64,000 nucleotides of DNA, from NCBI GenBank assembly GCA_023955335.1, contig JAGSGF010000003.1, forward strand, positions 1 through 64,000. The letters run 5' to 3'. How positions within the stretch are numbered: the stretch's first letter is position 1; each line of letters starts with the position of its first letter. The position numbers and the translations under genes were made by a program. This stretch comes from Yoonia sp. GTDB taxonomy: Bacteria > Pseudomonadota > Alphaproteobacteria > Rhodobacterales > Rhodobacteraceae. The notes under the pieces are model-generated. The model was given only the letters and a program-made list of their open reading frames with translations, was not told the DNA's origin and did no database searches. This document shows positions 43,769 to 50,688 of the stretch, one piece after another.

Positions 43769-44665
43769 TTATGCGTCCGCGTACATTCCACGCTTGCGCG
43801 CCAATTCCTGCATCCGCTTTTGCAGCTTTTCAAACGCGCGCACTTCAATCTGACGAATCCGTTCACGGCTGACATTGTACTGCCCGCTCAAATCTTCGAG
43901 CGTGATCGTTTCCTCAGCCAAACGGCGCTGCATCAAAATGTCCTTTTCACGGTCATTGAGCACATCCATCGATTCAGCCAGTAGCTCGCGACGCACAGTC
44001 ATCTCATCGGATGCCTCATAGTCTTGCGCGGTATTGACGCTTTCGTCCTCGAGCCAATCTTGCCATTGCGTGGCACTATCACCATCAGACCCGACCATCG
44101 CATTCAGCGATGCATCCCCGCCCGACAGGCGGCGGTTCATCGATACGACTTCTTTTTCAGTGACACCAAGGTCGGTCGCAATGCGGGCAACGTTTTCAGG
44201 ACGCAAATCACCCTCTTCCAACGCGCCAATCCGGTTTTTGGCTTTGCGCAGGTTGAAAAACAGCTTCTTTTGGGCAGAGGTCGTGCCAAGCTTGACCATA
44301 GACCAAGACCGCAGAACATATTCCTGGATAGACGCGCGAATCCACCACATGGCGTAGGTCGCCAAGCGGAAACCCTTTTCAGGATCAAATTTCTTGACCG
44401 CCTGCATCAGGCCCACGTTGGCCTCTGAAATCACTTCAGCTTGCGGCAATCCGTAACCACGGTACCCCATAGCGATTTTCGCAGCGAGACGCAGGTGCGA
44501 CGTTACCATCTGGTGCGCAGCATCCGTATCCTCGTGGTCAACCCAGCGTTTGGCCAACATATATTCCTGTTCCGGCTCAAGCATCGGAAACTTGCGAATT
44601 TCCTGCATGTAGCGGTTCAGACCCTGCTCCGGTGACGGTGCAGGTAGATTTTTCAAATTACTCAT
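43769..44665 (-). CDS. rpoH: RNA polymerase sigma-32 factor RpoH
   Basis: Heat-shock sigma factor of 298 residues. Region 1.2 (LNRYMQEIRKFPMLEPEQEY), region 2 (SHLRLAAKIAMGYRGYGLP, GLMQAVKKFDPEKGFRLAT then YAMWWIRASIQEYVLRSWS) including the RpoH box (QKKLFFNLRKAK), and region 4.2 ([18 protein letters not shown]). The start at 44665 has GGAGGGG 9 nt upstream; the ATG three codons earlier has no room for a ribosome site. Rhodobacterales often hold two RpoH paralogues; which one this is cannot be decided here. It is monocistronic, with a terminator after it and rluD 162 bp upstream. Confidence 0.96.
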   Translation of the reverse strand: MSNLKNLPAPSPEQGLNRYMQEIRKFPMLEPEQEYMLAKRWVDHEDTDAAHQMVTSHLRLAAKIAMGYRGYGLPQAEVISEANVGLMQAVKKFDPEKGFRLATYAMWWIRASIQEYVLRSWSMVKLGTTSAQKKLFFNLRKAKNRIGALEEGDLRPENVARIATDLGVTEKEVVSMNRRLSGGDASLNAMVGSDGDSATQWQDWLEDESVNTAQDYEASDEMTVRRELLAESMDVLNDREKDILMQRRLAEETITLEDLSGQYNVSRERIRQIEVRAFEKLQKRMQELARKRGMYADA

Positions 44666-44827
44666 CTGTCTCATCCCCTCCCAATGTTTAAGGGCTTAAC
44701 ATGGATATGGGCCTGACTATGATCCGTTTCAAGACCGCATAGGCAATAACCATGAACCAAATATGAATACGGTCGTCATCATTTTGAAGAGCTATGTCAG
44801 TGCGCTCACGCACATGGGACGTTTGTT

Positions 44828-45859
44828 TCAGACGGTCCCGCCAAGACCCGTGACCAATGCGACCATGTCGGCAGGCAGGTCTGCCTCGAATTCCATGAAC
44901 TCTTCGGTAACAGGATGCACGAACCCCAGCGAGGCCGCATGCAAGGCCTGACGGCTGAACGCATCAACGGCTGCAATCCCCACCTCGCCCACAGCCTTAG
45001 GGGACAGCTTACGCTTGCCGCCATAGGTCGGATCACCAATCAACGAATGCCCACAATGAGCCATGTGGACGCGAATTTGATGGGTGCGGCCCGTTTCCAG
45101 CCAACATTCAATCAGCGCAGCAACCGGCAACGCGCCAAGCGGCTGTAAAGTCCGACTGCGGGTGATCGCATGACGACCAACAGTGAACGACACCGCCTGA
45201 CGCTGGCGATCCGTCTTATGACGGCCCAGAAACGTCTGTACTTTCAAAATATTGCCGGGTTCAAAAGAGGTGCCCTTGATGCCACGCAAACGGGGATCAT
45301 TGGCCTCTGGGACACCGTAACAAACAGCCATATAACGACGTTCCACCGTGTGATCTGCAAACTGCTTGGCCAAACTATGGTGCGCACGGTCCGACTTAGC
45401 CGCGATCAGCAGACCCGTCGTTTCCTTATCAATCCGGTGCACAATGCCAGGGCGCTTCATGCCGCCGACACCCGATAGGGTATCACCACAATGATGGATC
45501 AGCGCATTAACCAACGTACCGTTCGGCGTACCAGGAGCAGGATGCACAACCATGCCAGACGGCTTGTTGATCACGATCAGATCATCGTCCTCATAAACGA
45601 CGTCCAGCGGGATATCCTCGGGGCCGATGTGGCTTTCCTCAGCAACATCAACTGTCACAGAAATCTGGGTACCAGCTGTGACGCGGAACCGAGGGTCCGT
45701 GACAACAACCCCGTCAACAGCAACAGACCCTGCCTCAATCAGCTTGGCCAATCGGGACCGGGATAACGACGCATCCGCTGGTACATCGCGGCCCAACGCC
45801 TTATCCAAACGGGGCGGCGGAGCATCTGCAATCTCAAATAATACAATCGTCTGACCCAT
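44828..45859 (-). CDS. rluD: RluA/RluD family 23S rRNA pseudouridine synthase
   Basis: Isomerises uridines in 23S rRNA. 343 residues. An N-terminal S4 domain (RLAKLIEAGSVAVDG) is followed by the catalytic domain with INKPSGMVVHPAPG, the active-site HRIDKETTGLL (nucleophile Asp), RRYMAVCYG, ETGRTHQIRVHMAHCGHSLIGDP (given as its R-T-H-Q-I-R core) and the closing ALHAASLGFVHP. The wording is closest to RluD (positions 1911/1915/1917). The start at 45859 gives 8 nt after AAGGA; the ATG at 45868 has zero spacing. rpoH follows on the same strand 162 bp away. Confidence 0.94.
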   Translation of the reverse strand: MGQTIVLFEIADAPPPRLDKALGRDVPADASLSRSRLAKLIEAGSVAVDGVVVTDPRFRVTAGTQISVTVDVAEESHIGPEDIPLDVVYEDDDLIVINKPSGMVVHPAPGTPNGTLVNALIHHCGDTLSGVGGMKRPGIVHRIDKETTGLLIAAKSDRAHHSLAKQFADHTVERRYMAVCYGVPEANDPRLRGIKGTSFEPGNILKVQTFLGRHKTDRQRQAVSFTVGRHAITRSRTLQPLGALPVAALIECWLETGRTHQIRVHMAHCGHSLIGDPTYGGKRKLSPKAVGEVGIAAVDAFSRQALHAASLGFVHPVTEEFMEFEADLPADMVALVTGLGGTV

Positions 45860-45916
45860 GGGGGACATCCTTCAAATCGGTATATCTGGCAGCTGGCCAA
45901 ATCGTTTGGGGGGATG

Positions 45917-45993
45917 TGGTACCGCCTCCCCGGCTTGAACGGGGGACCCCTGGTTCCACAAACCAGTGCTCTAACCAACTGAGCTAAGGCGGC
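45917..45993 (-). tRNA. tRNA-His (GTG), CCA encoded, no G-1
   Basis: 77 nt on the minus strand. Acceptor GCCGCCT pairs with AGGCGGT, D arm AGCTCAGTTGGTTAGAGC, anticodon arm CTGGT-TTGTGGA-ACCAG (GTG), T arm CCCCGTTCAAGCCGGGG, then A73 and CCA. The base before the acceptor is T, so G-1 is not encoded. G1 pairs with U72 and the discriminator is A73, the combination known for the alphaproteobacterial tRNA-His/HisRS system. Confidence 0.97.
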
Positions 45994-46122
45994 ATTGACG
46001 TCGATTTAGCGGCATGCGGATTTGATTGCAAGTCCCAAGCACGCGAAAATCGTGCACCTTTGCTTGCCATTGGACAACGACACAGGCTAGATCAGCCATA
46101 GTCCAACCAAATGAGGGTCCCC

Positions 46123-46314
46123 ATGGGTATCAATGACCAACGCGATTTAGAAGCAAACATGCAAATCGGCCCAACCGACGAAGGCATGGTGCGGATCTTC
46201 ATAGAAGCAGGCGGCACCGAAATCCCGATGGATTTTGAACCCGAAGAAGCCGAAGAAATCGCTGAGGAAATTCGCGCCGCAGCAATGGGCGCGCGGGCCG
46301 TCAAAGAACGGTAG
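46123..46314 (+). CDS. Small acidic conserved protein (DUF6324-like)
   Basis: 63 residues, starting MGINDQRDLEANMQIGPTD, with a short beta part (GMVRIFIEAGGTEIPMDF) and an acidic helix (EPEEAEEIAEEIRAAA). It resembles a small cytoplasmic family found in Rhodobacteraceae; function unknown. GAGGG lies 5-9 nt before the ATG at 46123. An in-frame ATG at 46111 has no ribosome site. A repeat-like block and a C/G-rich hairpin follow its stop. Confidence 0.75.
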   Translation: MGINDQRDLEANMQIGPTDEGMVRIFIEAGGTEIPMDFEPEEAEEIAEEIRAAAMGARAVKER

Positions 46315-46319
46315 CTCAC

Positions 46320-46366
46320 TTTTTCCGAGCACAAATATGTCGGGGGTCTGGGGGCTGGCCCCCAGC
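46320..46366 (+). repeat. Dispersed block TTTTTCCGAGC.. plus GC-rich hairpin
   Basis: TTTTTCCGAGCAC then AAATATGTC matches 63802-63823 at 20 of 22 bases. It is followed by GGGGGTCTGGGGGCTGGCCC, a G-rich then C-rich hairpin (TGGGGG..CCCCCA). It lies between the convergent 63-residue gene and mmcB, where it could terminate both. Confidence 0.6.
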
Positions 46367-46373
46367 CGATCGG

Positions 46374-46841
46374 TCAGGCATCGCCTGAGCGAAATACCAC
46401 CCCTGGATCACGCAACACCTGTGCACGCGCAGCGGCATGGCGGGCAAACTTTACCAGCATCTGCTTGCGGCGGGGCCCAGACAGTTTGGCCTCTGGACCC
46501 CTGCGGACGATCTCGGCGTCATAGCTATCGGCGATGATCAGTCCAGTATCTTCAGGCAACAGCTCTGTCGGGAAATCTTGATCCACAGCCCAGAAAAACC
46601 GGTCCGCCCATTCTAAATAGCCCTGCCACTTATTGTCGGTTTGAAAATCGACGCGGGATGATTTGCACTCAATCACCCAAATCTCGCCTTTGGGGCCAAG
46701 TGCCATTACGTCCACGCGCAACCCGCGCACTGGCACAAGTTCTTCGACACTGGCAAAATTCAATGTGCGCAAATGACGCGCAACGCCGCGCGCCAACAGC
46801 TGACCGGGCATCAAAGCGGGTGTGATCAAATTATCTGGCAT
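46374..46841 (-). CDS. mmcB: MmcB family DNA repair protein
   Basis: 155-residue putative nuclease-like protein implicated in mitomycin C resistance in Caulobacter. The restriction-endonuclease-like core is visible: ELVPVRGLRVDVMALGPKGEIWVIECKSS (given as RVDVMAL...WVIECKSS, the D...ExK catalytic pattern), then DFQTDNKWQGYLEWADRFFWAV. AAARAQVLRDPG closes the protein. The start at 46841 has a poor ribosome site. A LexA-like direct repeat sits 13 bp upstream, which fits the known SOS control of mmcB. Confidence 0.88.
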   Translation of the reverse strand: MPDNLITPALMPGQLLARGVARHLRTLNFASVEELVPVRGLRVDVMALGPKGEIWVIECKSSRVDFQTDNKWQGYLEWADRFFWAVDQDFPTELLPEDTGLIIADSYDAEIVRRGPEAKLSGPRRKQMLVKFARHAAARAQVLRDPGVVFRSGDA

Positions 46842-46853
46842 GACATCAAATAT

Positions 46854-46868
46854 GAACAAAACGTAAAC
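46854..46868 (-). promoter_or_regulatory. Candidate SOS (LexA) box of mmcB
   Basis: On the minus strand GTTT-N7-GTTC (N7 = ACGTTTT). The alphaproteobacterial LexA site is the direct repeat GTTC-N7-GTTC, so this differs at one base. It ends 12 bp before the mmcB start codon. Confidence 0.6.
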
Positions 46869-46883
46869 ATCGGTCAAGCCCCC

Positions 46884-46912
46884 TTGCCCCATGGGCCACA
46901 CGCGCCTATCTA
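46884..46912 (+). promoter_or_regulatory. Sigma-70 promoter of the 6S-like RNA
   Basis: TTGCCC (46884-46889), exactly 17 bp, then TATCTA (46907-46912). The predicted start, about 46917-46919, coincides with the first base of the closing stem of the RNA below. Confidence 0.7.
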
Positions 46913-46916
46913 ATGT

Positions 46917-47086
46917 GGTGGCGGGCTTCTGCTCTTCTCGATCGCATAGGGGTTACATTCCAGTGGCCTTAAGCAAATCCCAGGGAGCTGGCTCTGTTTG
47001 GACCTTGGTTCATTTATCTGGCGCCCACCTGTACATACAGGTCCTCGGGAATAAATCCCTGAACGGATGCTGCGGTTCCCGCCACC
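46917..47086 (+). ncRNA. ssrS: Structured RNA, probably 6S RNA (SsrS)
   Basis: No gene is coded in about 250 bp between mmcB and the HdeD-like gene. The 5' GGTGGCGGG pairs perfectly with CCCGCCACC 160 nt later, closing a long rod-like RNA. Within it are further pairings: ACCTGT-acat-ACAGGT, CAGGGAGC with GCTCTG, and the small hairpin GGGA-ataaa-TCCC on the 3' side, which fits the central-bubble hairpin of 6S RNAs. Size (about 170 nt) and the strong promoter also fit. 6S RNA traps the housekeeping RNA polymerase. Assignment is from architecture, not alignment. Confidence 0.6.
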
Positions 47087-47099
47087 TTTGCCACAGCGA

Positions 47100-47645
47100 T
47101 TAAGCCACGCGCGACAATGCGACGAACGCGATGCCCGACGTCAAAAAGTTCAATCCTAAGAACAAACCAACGGCCCATAGCGCCGTGCCCGGCAATCCAG
47201 CGATCAGCAAAACACCCAACACAAGCGTGGCCGCCCCGTTGAATGCCAGCCAGCCCCAGCCCTTTCGGGGGCGATGCTGCGCGGCCATCACGGCCTCAAA
47301 CCCGCCTTGGATCAGGAATATAACGCCCATCAAGGCTGTCAGCCCGACCAAACCAGTAAGCGCGAAGAAACCCAAATAAACACCGAGCGCGATGTGCAGT
47401 ATGGCGATCAACCCCGACCAAATGCCCGACTGCCAGCCCTTGGCCTGAAATGCGTGGTAAAGTAAGGCCGCGCCCGTCAGCAGAAAAACCCAGCCCAGCA
47501 GGGCTTTGGCTGCAATAGAAAACACCAACGGAAATAGGATCGCCAAAACGCCAAGTGCGATCAGCACGTAACCCAAGTTACGGAACTTACCGCGATGTTC
47601 GCGCACTGCGTTCATAATATCGGTGTTTGGTGTGGGGTCTGACAT
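47100..47645 (-). CDS. HdeD family (DUF308) membrane protein
   Basis: 181 residues with six hydrophobic helices in three pairs (YVLIALGVLAILFPLVF, LLGWVFLLTGAALLYHAF, IWSGLIAILHIALGVYLGFF and so on), the HdeD repeat pattern, including ALLLTG-like and LGVYLG motifs. HdeD is linked to acid resistance in E. coli; here the role is unknown. The start at 47645 follows AAAGGA by 7 nt. Its stop lies 13 bp after the convergent 6S-like RNA. nusB ends 54 bp upstream on the same strand. Confidence 0.88.
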   Translation of the reverse strand: MSDPTPNTDIMNAVREHRGKFRNLGYVLIALGVLAILFPLVFSIAAKALLGWVFLLTGAALLYHAFQAKGWQSGIWSGLIAILHIALGVYLGFFALTGLVGLTALMGVIFLIQGGFEAVMAAQHRPRKGWGWLAFNGAATLVLGVLLIAGLPGTALWAVGLFLGLNFLTSGIAFVALSRVA

Positions 47646-47699
47646 CAGATCGTCCTTTTGCGGCAGGTTCACCCTACTCTAGCAAAGAACCTGCAAAGA

Positions 47700-48167
47700 T
47701 CAAAACGCCTCCGGCTGCGCTTCGCGGGCCATATGATCCAGCACTGCGTTCACAAACTTTGGCTCTTTGCCATCATTAGAGAACGCATCTGAAACTTGGA
47801 CGAATTCAGAAATAACGACCTTGGGCGGAGTGTCTTTTTCCAACAATTCCGCGCCAGCCGCACGGAACAACGCGCGCCACGTCGGGTCAATGCGGCCAAT
47901 CGGCCATTTGGCCACCAGCGCACGGTCCGTCATCTGGTCGATCGTGGCTTGATTATCCACGGCCTTTTCCATCAACAGGCGGAACGTTTCCACGTCACCT
48001 TCCTGCATTTCGATGTCGTCAAACGCCTCGCCAAAACGGTGGTCTTCAAATTCGCGCACAATTTGATCAACCATCTGGCCGGATGCTTCCATCTGGAACA
48101 GCGCCTGCACCGCATAAAGGCGGGAGGCTGATTTCATTTTGCGCAATTGATTGTTCGAAATGGTCAT
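47700..48167 (-). CDS. nusB: Transcription antitermination factor NusB
   Basis: 155-residue all-helical protein that, with NusE, binds boxA of rRNA leaders. Seen: ASRLYAVQALFQMEASGQ near the N-terminus, DRALVAKWPIGRIDPTWRALFRAAGAELL (core P-I-x-R-I-D then the L-R-A-A-x-x-E pattern), PPKVVISEFVQVSDAFSND, and KFVNAVLDHMARE at the end. It overlaps ribH by 4 bp (ATGA). The ribH-nusB pairing is widely conserved. Confidence 0.96.
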   Translation of the reverse strand: MTISNNQLRKMKSASRLYAVQALFQMEASGQMVDQIVREFEDHRFGEAFDDIEMQEGDVETFRLLMEKAVDNQATIDQMTDRALVAKWPIGRIDPTWRALFRAAGAELLEKDTPPKVVISEFVQVSDAFSNDGKEPKFVNAVLDHMAREAQPEAF

Positions 48168-48697
48168 GCTGTGGACTTGCCGCCTTGCGCCAATAGAATT
48201 TCTGATGTGAACCCGATACCTTTATCAGGACGGCCCCACTTACGGCTGAGTGAGATCAGGTGCAAGGCCGCAGCAGCCGCACCTGCACCTTTATTCATCT
48301 GTGCCGGATCAGCCCGTTCGACAGCCTGATCATAGTTTTCAACTGTAAGGATACCGTTACCGATGCAAACACCTTGCAGCCCCATCAACTGAAGCGCACG
48401 GCTACTGTCATTGCACACCGTATCATAATGGGTCGTGGCCCCACGGATCACACAACCAAGAGCGACATAACCATCAAAGTTGGACATCCGTTCGGCAATG
48501 GCGATGGATGTCGGAATTTCCAGCGCGCCGGTCACATCAACCAATTCATGCGTGACACTGGCCGCTTCAATCTCGGCGACGGCCCCGGCGACCTGCATGT
48601 CGTAAATGTCTTTGTAATAAGGGGATGCCACGATCAGCAGCTTAACGGGTTTGTCAAAGCTGGGGCGCGGCATGGTGTAATGCGAAGGTCCGGCCAT
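48164..48697 (-). CDS. ribH: 6,7-dimethyl-8-ribityllumazine synthase
   Basis: Condenses 5-amino-6-ribitylaminouracil with dihydroxybutanone phosphate, the penultimate step to riboflavin. 177 residues. Seen: LLIVASPYYKDI, DVTGALEIPTSIAI (GALEIP motif), YVALGCVIRGATTHYDTVCN (core GCVIRGxTxHYD), GLQGVCIGNGILTVEN and QAVERADPAQMNKG. The start overlaps the ribBA stop as TAATG and its end overlaps nusB. Length is slightly above the usual 155-160 because of an N-terminal extension (MAGPSHYTMPRPSF). Confidence 0.97.
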   Translation of the reverse strand: MAGPSHYTMPRPSFDKPVKLLIVASPYYKDIYDMQVAGAVAEIEAASVTHELVDVTGALEIPTSIAIAERMSNFDGYVALGCVIRGATTHYDTVCNDSSRALQLMGLQGVCIGNGILTVENYDQAVERADPAQMNKGAGAAAAALHLISLSRKWGRPDKGIGFTSEILLAQGGKSTA

Positions 48698-49827
48698 TAT
48701 CCAATCTCCGAAATCTTTTGCGTCCCGACAATCTCGAGCCCGTAAGCGTCAAGCCCGACGACCTTTGGCTGCGGCGAATTGGTCAGCAACGTGATTTGGC
48801 TCAAACCCAACGTCGACAGAATTTGTGCGCCAACACCATACTGGCGAAGCGTTTTGGGGGATGCTTCGCCCTCTGGATCGAGCTCGTAAAACACGTCGCG
48901 CAACAGAACGAGGACACCGCGGCCCTCATCTGCAATCATCTGCATGGCATCGCCAAATTCGTTGCGGCGTCCATTTGGACCAGTCCCGACAACATCCAGC
49001 ATCGGGTCCATCGCATGCATACGGGTCAGAACAGGCCCAGCAGCAGTGATATCCCCCTTAATCAAGGCGATATGTTCGGCACCTTGGGTTTCATCCGCAT
49101 AAATGCGCATTTCCCATTCGCCACCAAATTCAGACGTGATCTGCTCGGTCTTACGCATCTTGATCAGGTTATCATGGCGGCGGCGATAGGCGATCAAATC
49201 GCTAATCGTGCCAATTTTCAAGGCGTGCAACTGCGCAAAGGCAACCAGATCTGGCAACCGAGCCATTTCGCCATCTTCGCGCATGATTTCGCAAATCACG
49301 CCAGAAGGGTTCAGGCCCGCAAGACGGGAAATATCCACGGCGGCTTCGGTATGACCTGCCCGCACCAACACACCACCATCGCGGGCGCGCAGCGGGAACA
49401 CGTGACCCGGCGTGGCGATATCAGCCGCACCTTTGGACGCATCAATAGCGACAGATACAGTACGCGCACGGTCAGCGGCCGAAATGCCGGTTGTGACCCC
49501 GTCGCGGGCTTCAATAGAAATAGTGAACGCTGTTTCATGGCGGGACGAGTTATGCGTCGCCATGAGCGGAAGGCCCAAGGCATCGATCCGCTCTGTCGGG
49601 AGCGTCAGGCAAATAAGGCCGCGGCCATGCTTGGCCATGAAATTGATCGCGTCAGGTGTAGCCATCTGTGCGGGAATAACGAGGTCACCCTCGTTTTCGC
49701 GGTCCTCATGGTCGACAAGAACGAACATGCGCCCATTGCGGGCGTCATCAATGATGTCTTCGATCGGACTGATCGCGTCGGCCCAATCTTGTTCAACTTG
49801 GCCGGGGTTTTCAAAAATCTGTGTCAT
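48697..49827 (-). CDS. ribBA: 3,4-dihydroxy-2-butanone-4-phosphate synthase with degenerate GTP cyclohydrolase II domain (RibBX type)
   Basis: 376 residues. The N-terminal domain (about 20-225) is a good RibB: VLVDHEDRENEGDLVIPAQ (metal/substrate loop), MAKHGRGLICL, GISAADRA, TPGHVFPLRARDGGVL and GHTEAAVDISRLAGL. The C-terminal RibA-like domain (about 235-376) keeps its outline (GAEHIALIKGDI, DEGRGVLVLLRD, YGVGAQILSTLGL) but has no cysteines where the zinc ligands belong: the SEC..CDC pattern reads AMD..FGD. It is therefore unlikely to hydrolyse GTP. This matches the RibBX variants known from proteobacteria. A separate RibA would be needed elsewhere. ribH overlaps its stop; ribE lies upstream past a repeat pair. 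Confidence 0.93.
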   Translation of the reverse strand: MTQIFENPGQVEQDWADAISPIEDIIDDARNGRMFVLVDHEDRENEGDLVIPAQMATPDAINFMAKHGRGLICLTLPTERIDALGLPLMATHNSSRHETAFTISIEARDGVTTGISAADRARTVSVAIDASKGAADIATPGHVFPLRARDGGVLVRAGHTEAAVDISRLAGLNPSGVICEIMREDGEMARLPDLVAFAQLHALKIGTISDLIAYRRRHDNLIKMRKTEQITSEFGGEWEMRIYADETQGAEHIALIKGDITAAGPVLTRMHAMDPMLDVVGTGPNGRRNEFGDAMQMIADEGRGVLVLLRDVFYELDPEGEASPKTLRQYGVGAQILSTLGLSQITLLTNSPQPKVVGLDAYGLEIVGTQKISEIG

Positions 49828-49888
49828 GGGAGTCCCTGATGCATGCTGACACTGCAGTATCGGTTTGGACCTGCGTTGAAAAGGGGGC

Positions 49889-49910
49889 GGTGGGTCAAGA
49901 CCCACCCTAC
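49889..49910 (-). repeat. Palindromic intergenic repeat, diverged copy 3
   Basis: GGTGGGTCAAGACCCACC then CTAC: same layout as the family element with compensating changes that keep the palindrome. It points toward copy 4 with a 16-bp gap. Confidence 0.85.
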
Positions 49911-49926
49911 ATTGGGTTGCAATGCT

Positions 49927-49948
49927 GTAGGATGGGTTTTAACCCATC
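49927..49948 (+). repeat. Palindromic intergenic repeat, copy 4
   Basis: GTAG then GATGGGTTTTAACCCATC, identical to copy 1. With copy 3 it forms an inverted pair between ribE and ribBA. Confidence 0.9.
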
Positions 49949-49954
49949 ATTGCG

Positions 49955-50551
49955 TCAGTCGAACTCGCGCAAACGGGCGACATAACGGGCCATGGTATCA
50001 ATCTCGAGGTTCACAAAGTCACCAACACCACTTTCCGCCCAAGTGGTCACTTCTTTGGTATGTGGAATGATATTCACGCCAAAGTCACAGCCATCGACCC
50101 TATTGACGGTCAATGACGTCCCGTTCAATGCAACTGATCCTTTGGGGGCAATGAACTTGGCCAAGGCTTCTGGCGCACGAAACGTAAACCTCGTGCTGTC
50201 ACCCTCATCGGCCATTGCAACAATCTCGGCCGTGCCATCAACATGACCGGACACGATGTGACCACCCAGCTCGTCACCTAATTTCAAAGCGCGCTCAAGG
50301 TTGATACGGCGACCTGTCGACCATGTCTTAATATTTGTGGCCTCAACGCTTTCGGCAGAGATATCAACGTCGAACCAGTTGCCGCCATCGGCGCCCAAAG
50401 CCACGACTGTAAGGCAAACTCCGTCGCAGGCAATGGATGCGCCAAGATCAATACCAGCGACGTCATAGGTGGTGCCGATACGGGCCCTAAGGTCGCCACG
50501 CTTTTCCAACGCGCGCAAAACACCCAGATCTGTGACAATTCCTGTAAACAT
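49955..50551 (-). CDS. ribE: Riboflavin synthase, alpha subunit
   Basis: Dismutates two lumazines to riboflavin. 198 residues in two lumazine-binding repeats. Seen: MFTGIVTDLG at the start, ASIACDGVCLTVVALG and FDVDISAESVEATN in the first repeat, GGHIVSGHVDGTAEI and GSVALNGTSLTVNRVD in the second. GGGAGG lies 8 nt upstream of the ATG. It precedes ribBA by 127 bp that contain the repeat pair, and is divergent from kpsS. No FMN riboswitch is visible upstream. Confidence 0.97.
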   Translation of the reverse strand: MFTGIVTDLGVLRALEKRGDLRARIGTTYDVAGIDLGASIACDGVCLTVVALGADGGNWFDVDISAESVEATNIKTWSTGRRINLERALKLGDELGGHIVSGHVDGTAEIVAMADEGDSTRFTFRAPEALAKFIAPKGSVALNGTSLTVNRVDGCDFGVNIIPHTKEVTTWAESGVGDFVNLEIDTMARYVARLREFD

Positions 50552-50688
50552 GGCGCGACCTCCCTATCTTTCCCCTGAAGTAGCCTGTTGGATTGCGGCA
50601 ATCAAGCCACAGCACAAACTGCGCCATATTACTGCCGTGAAGATATGTGTTAAGACCATGCTAACCAGTATCAGGATACGCCCACTCC

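Noticed and set aside
44666-44827. Small gene or RNA between rpoH and rluD
   Set aside because: 162 bp with only short frames and no convincing stem-loop; most likely the rpoH promoter region.
48718-49839. Plus-strand open frame of about 370 codons antisense to ribBA
   Set aside because: It mirrors the GC-rich third positions of ribBA; no ribosome site, no domain, and ribBA is well supported.
50552-50688. FMN riboswitch upstream of ribE
   Set aside because: The conserved FMN-aptamer segments are not present in the 137-bp gap.
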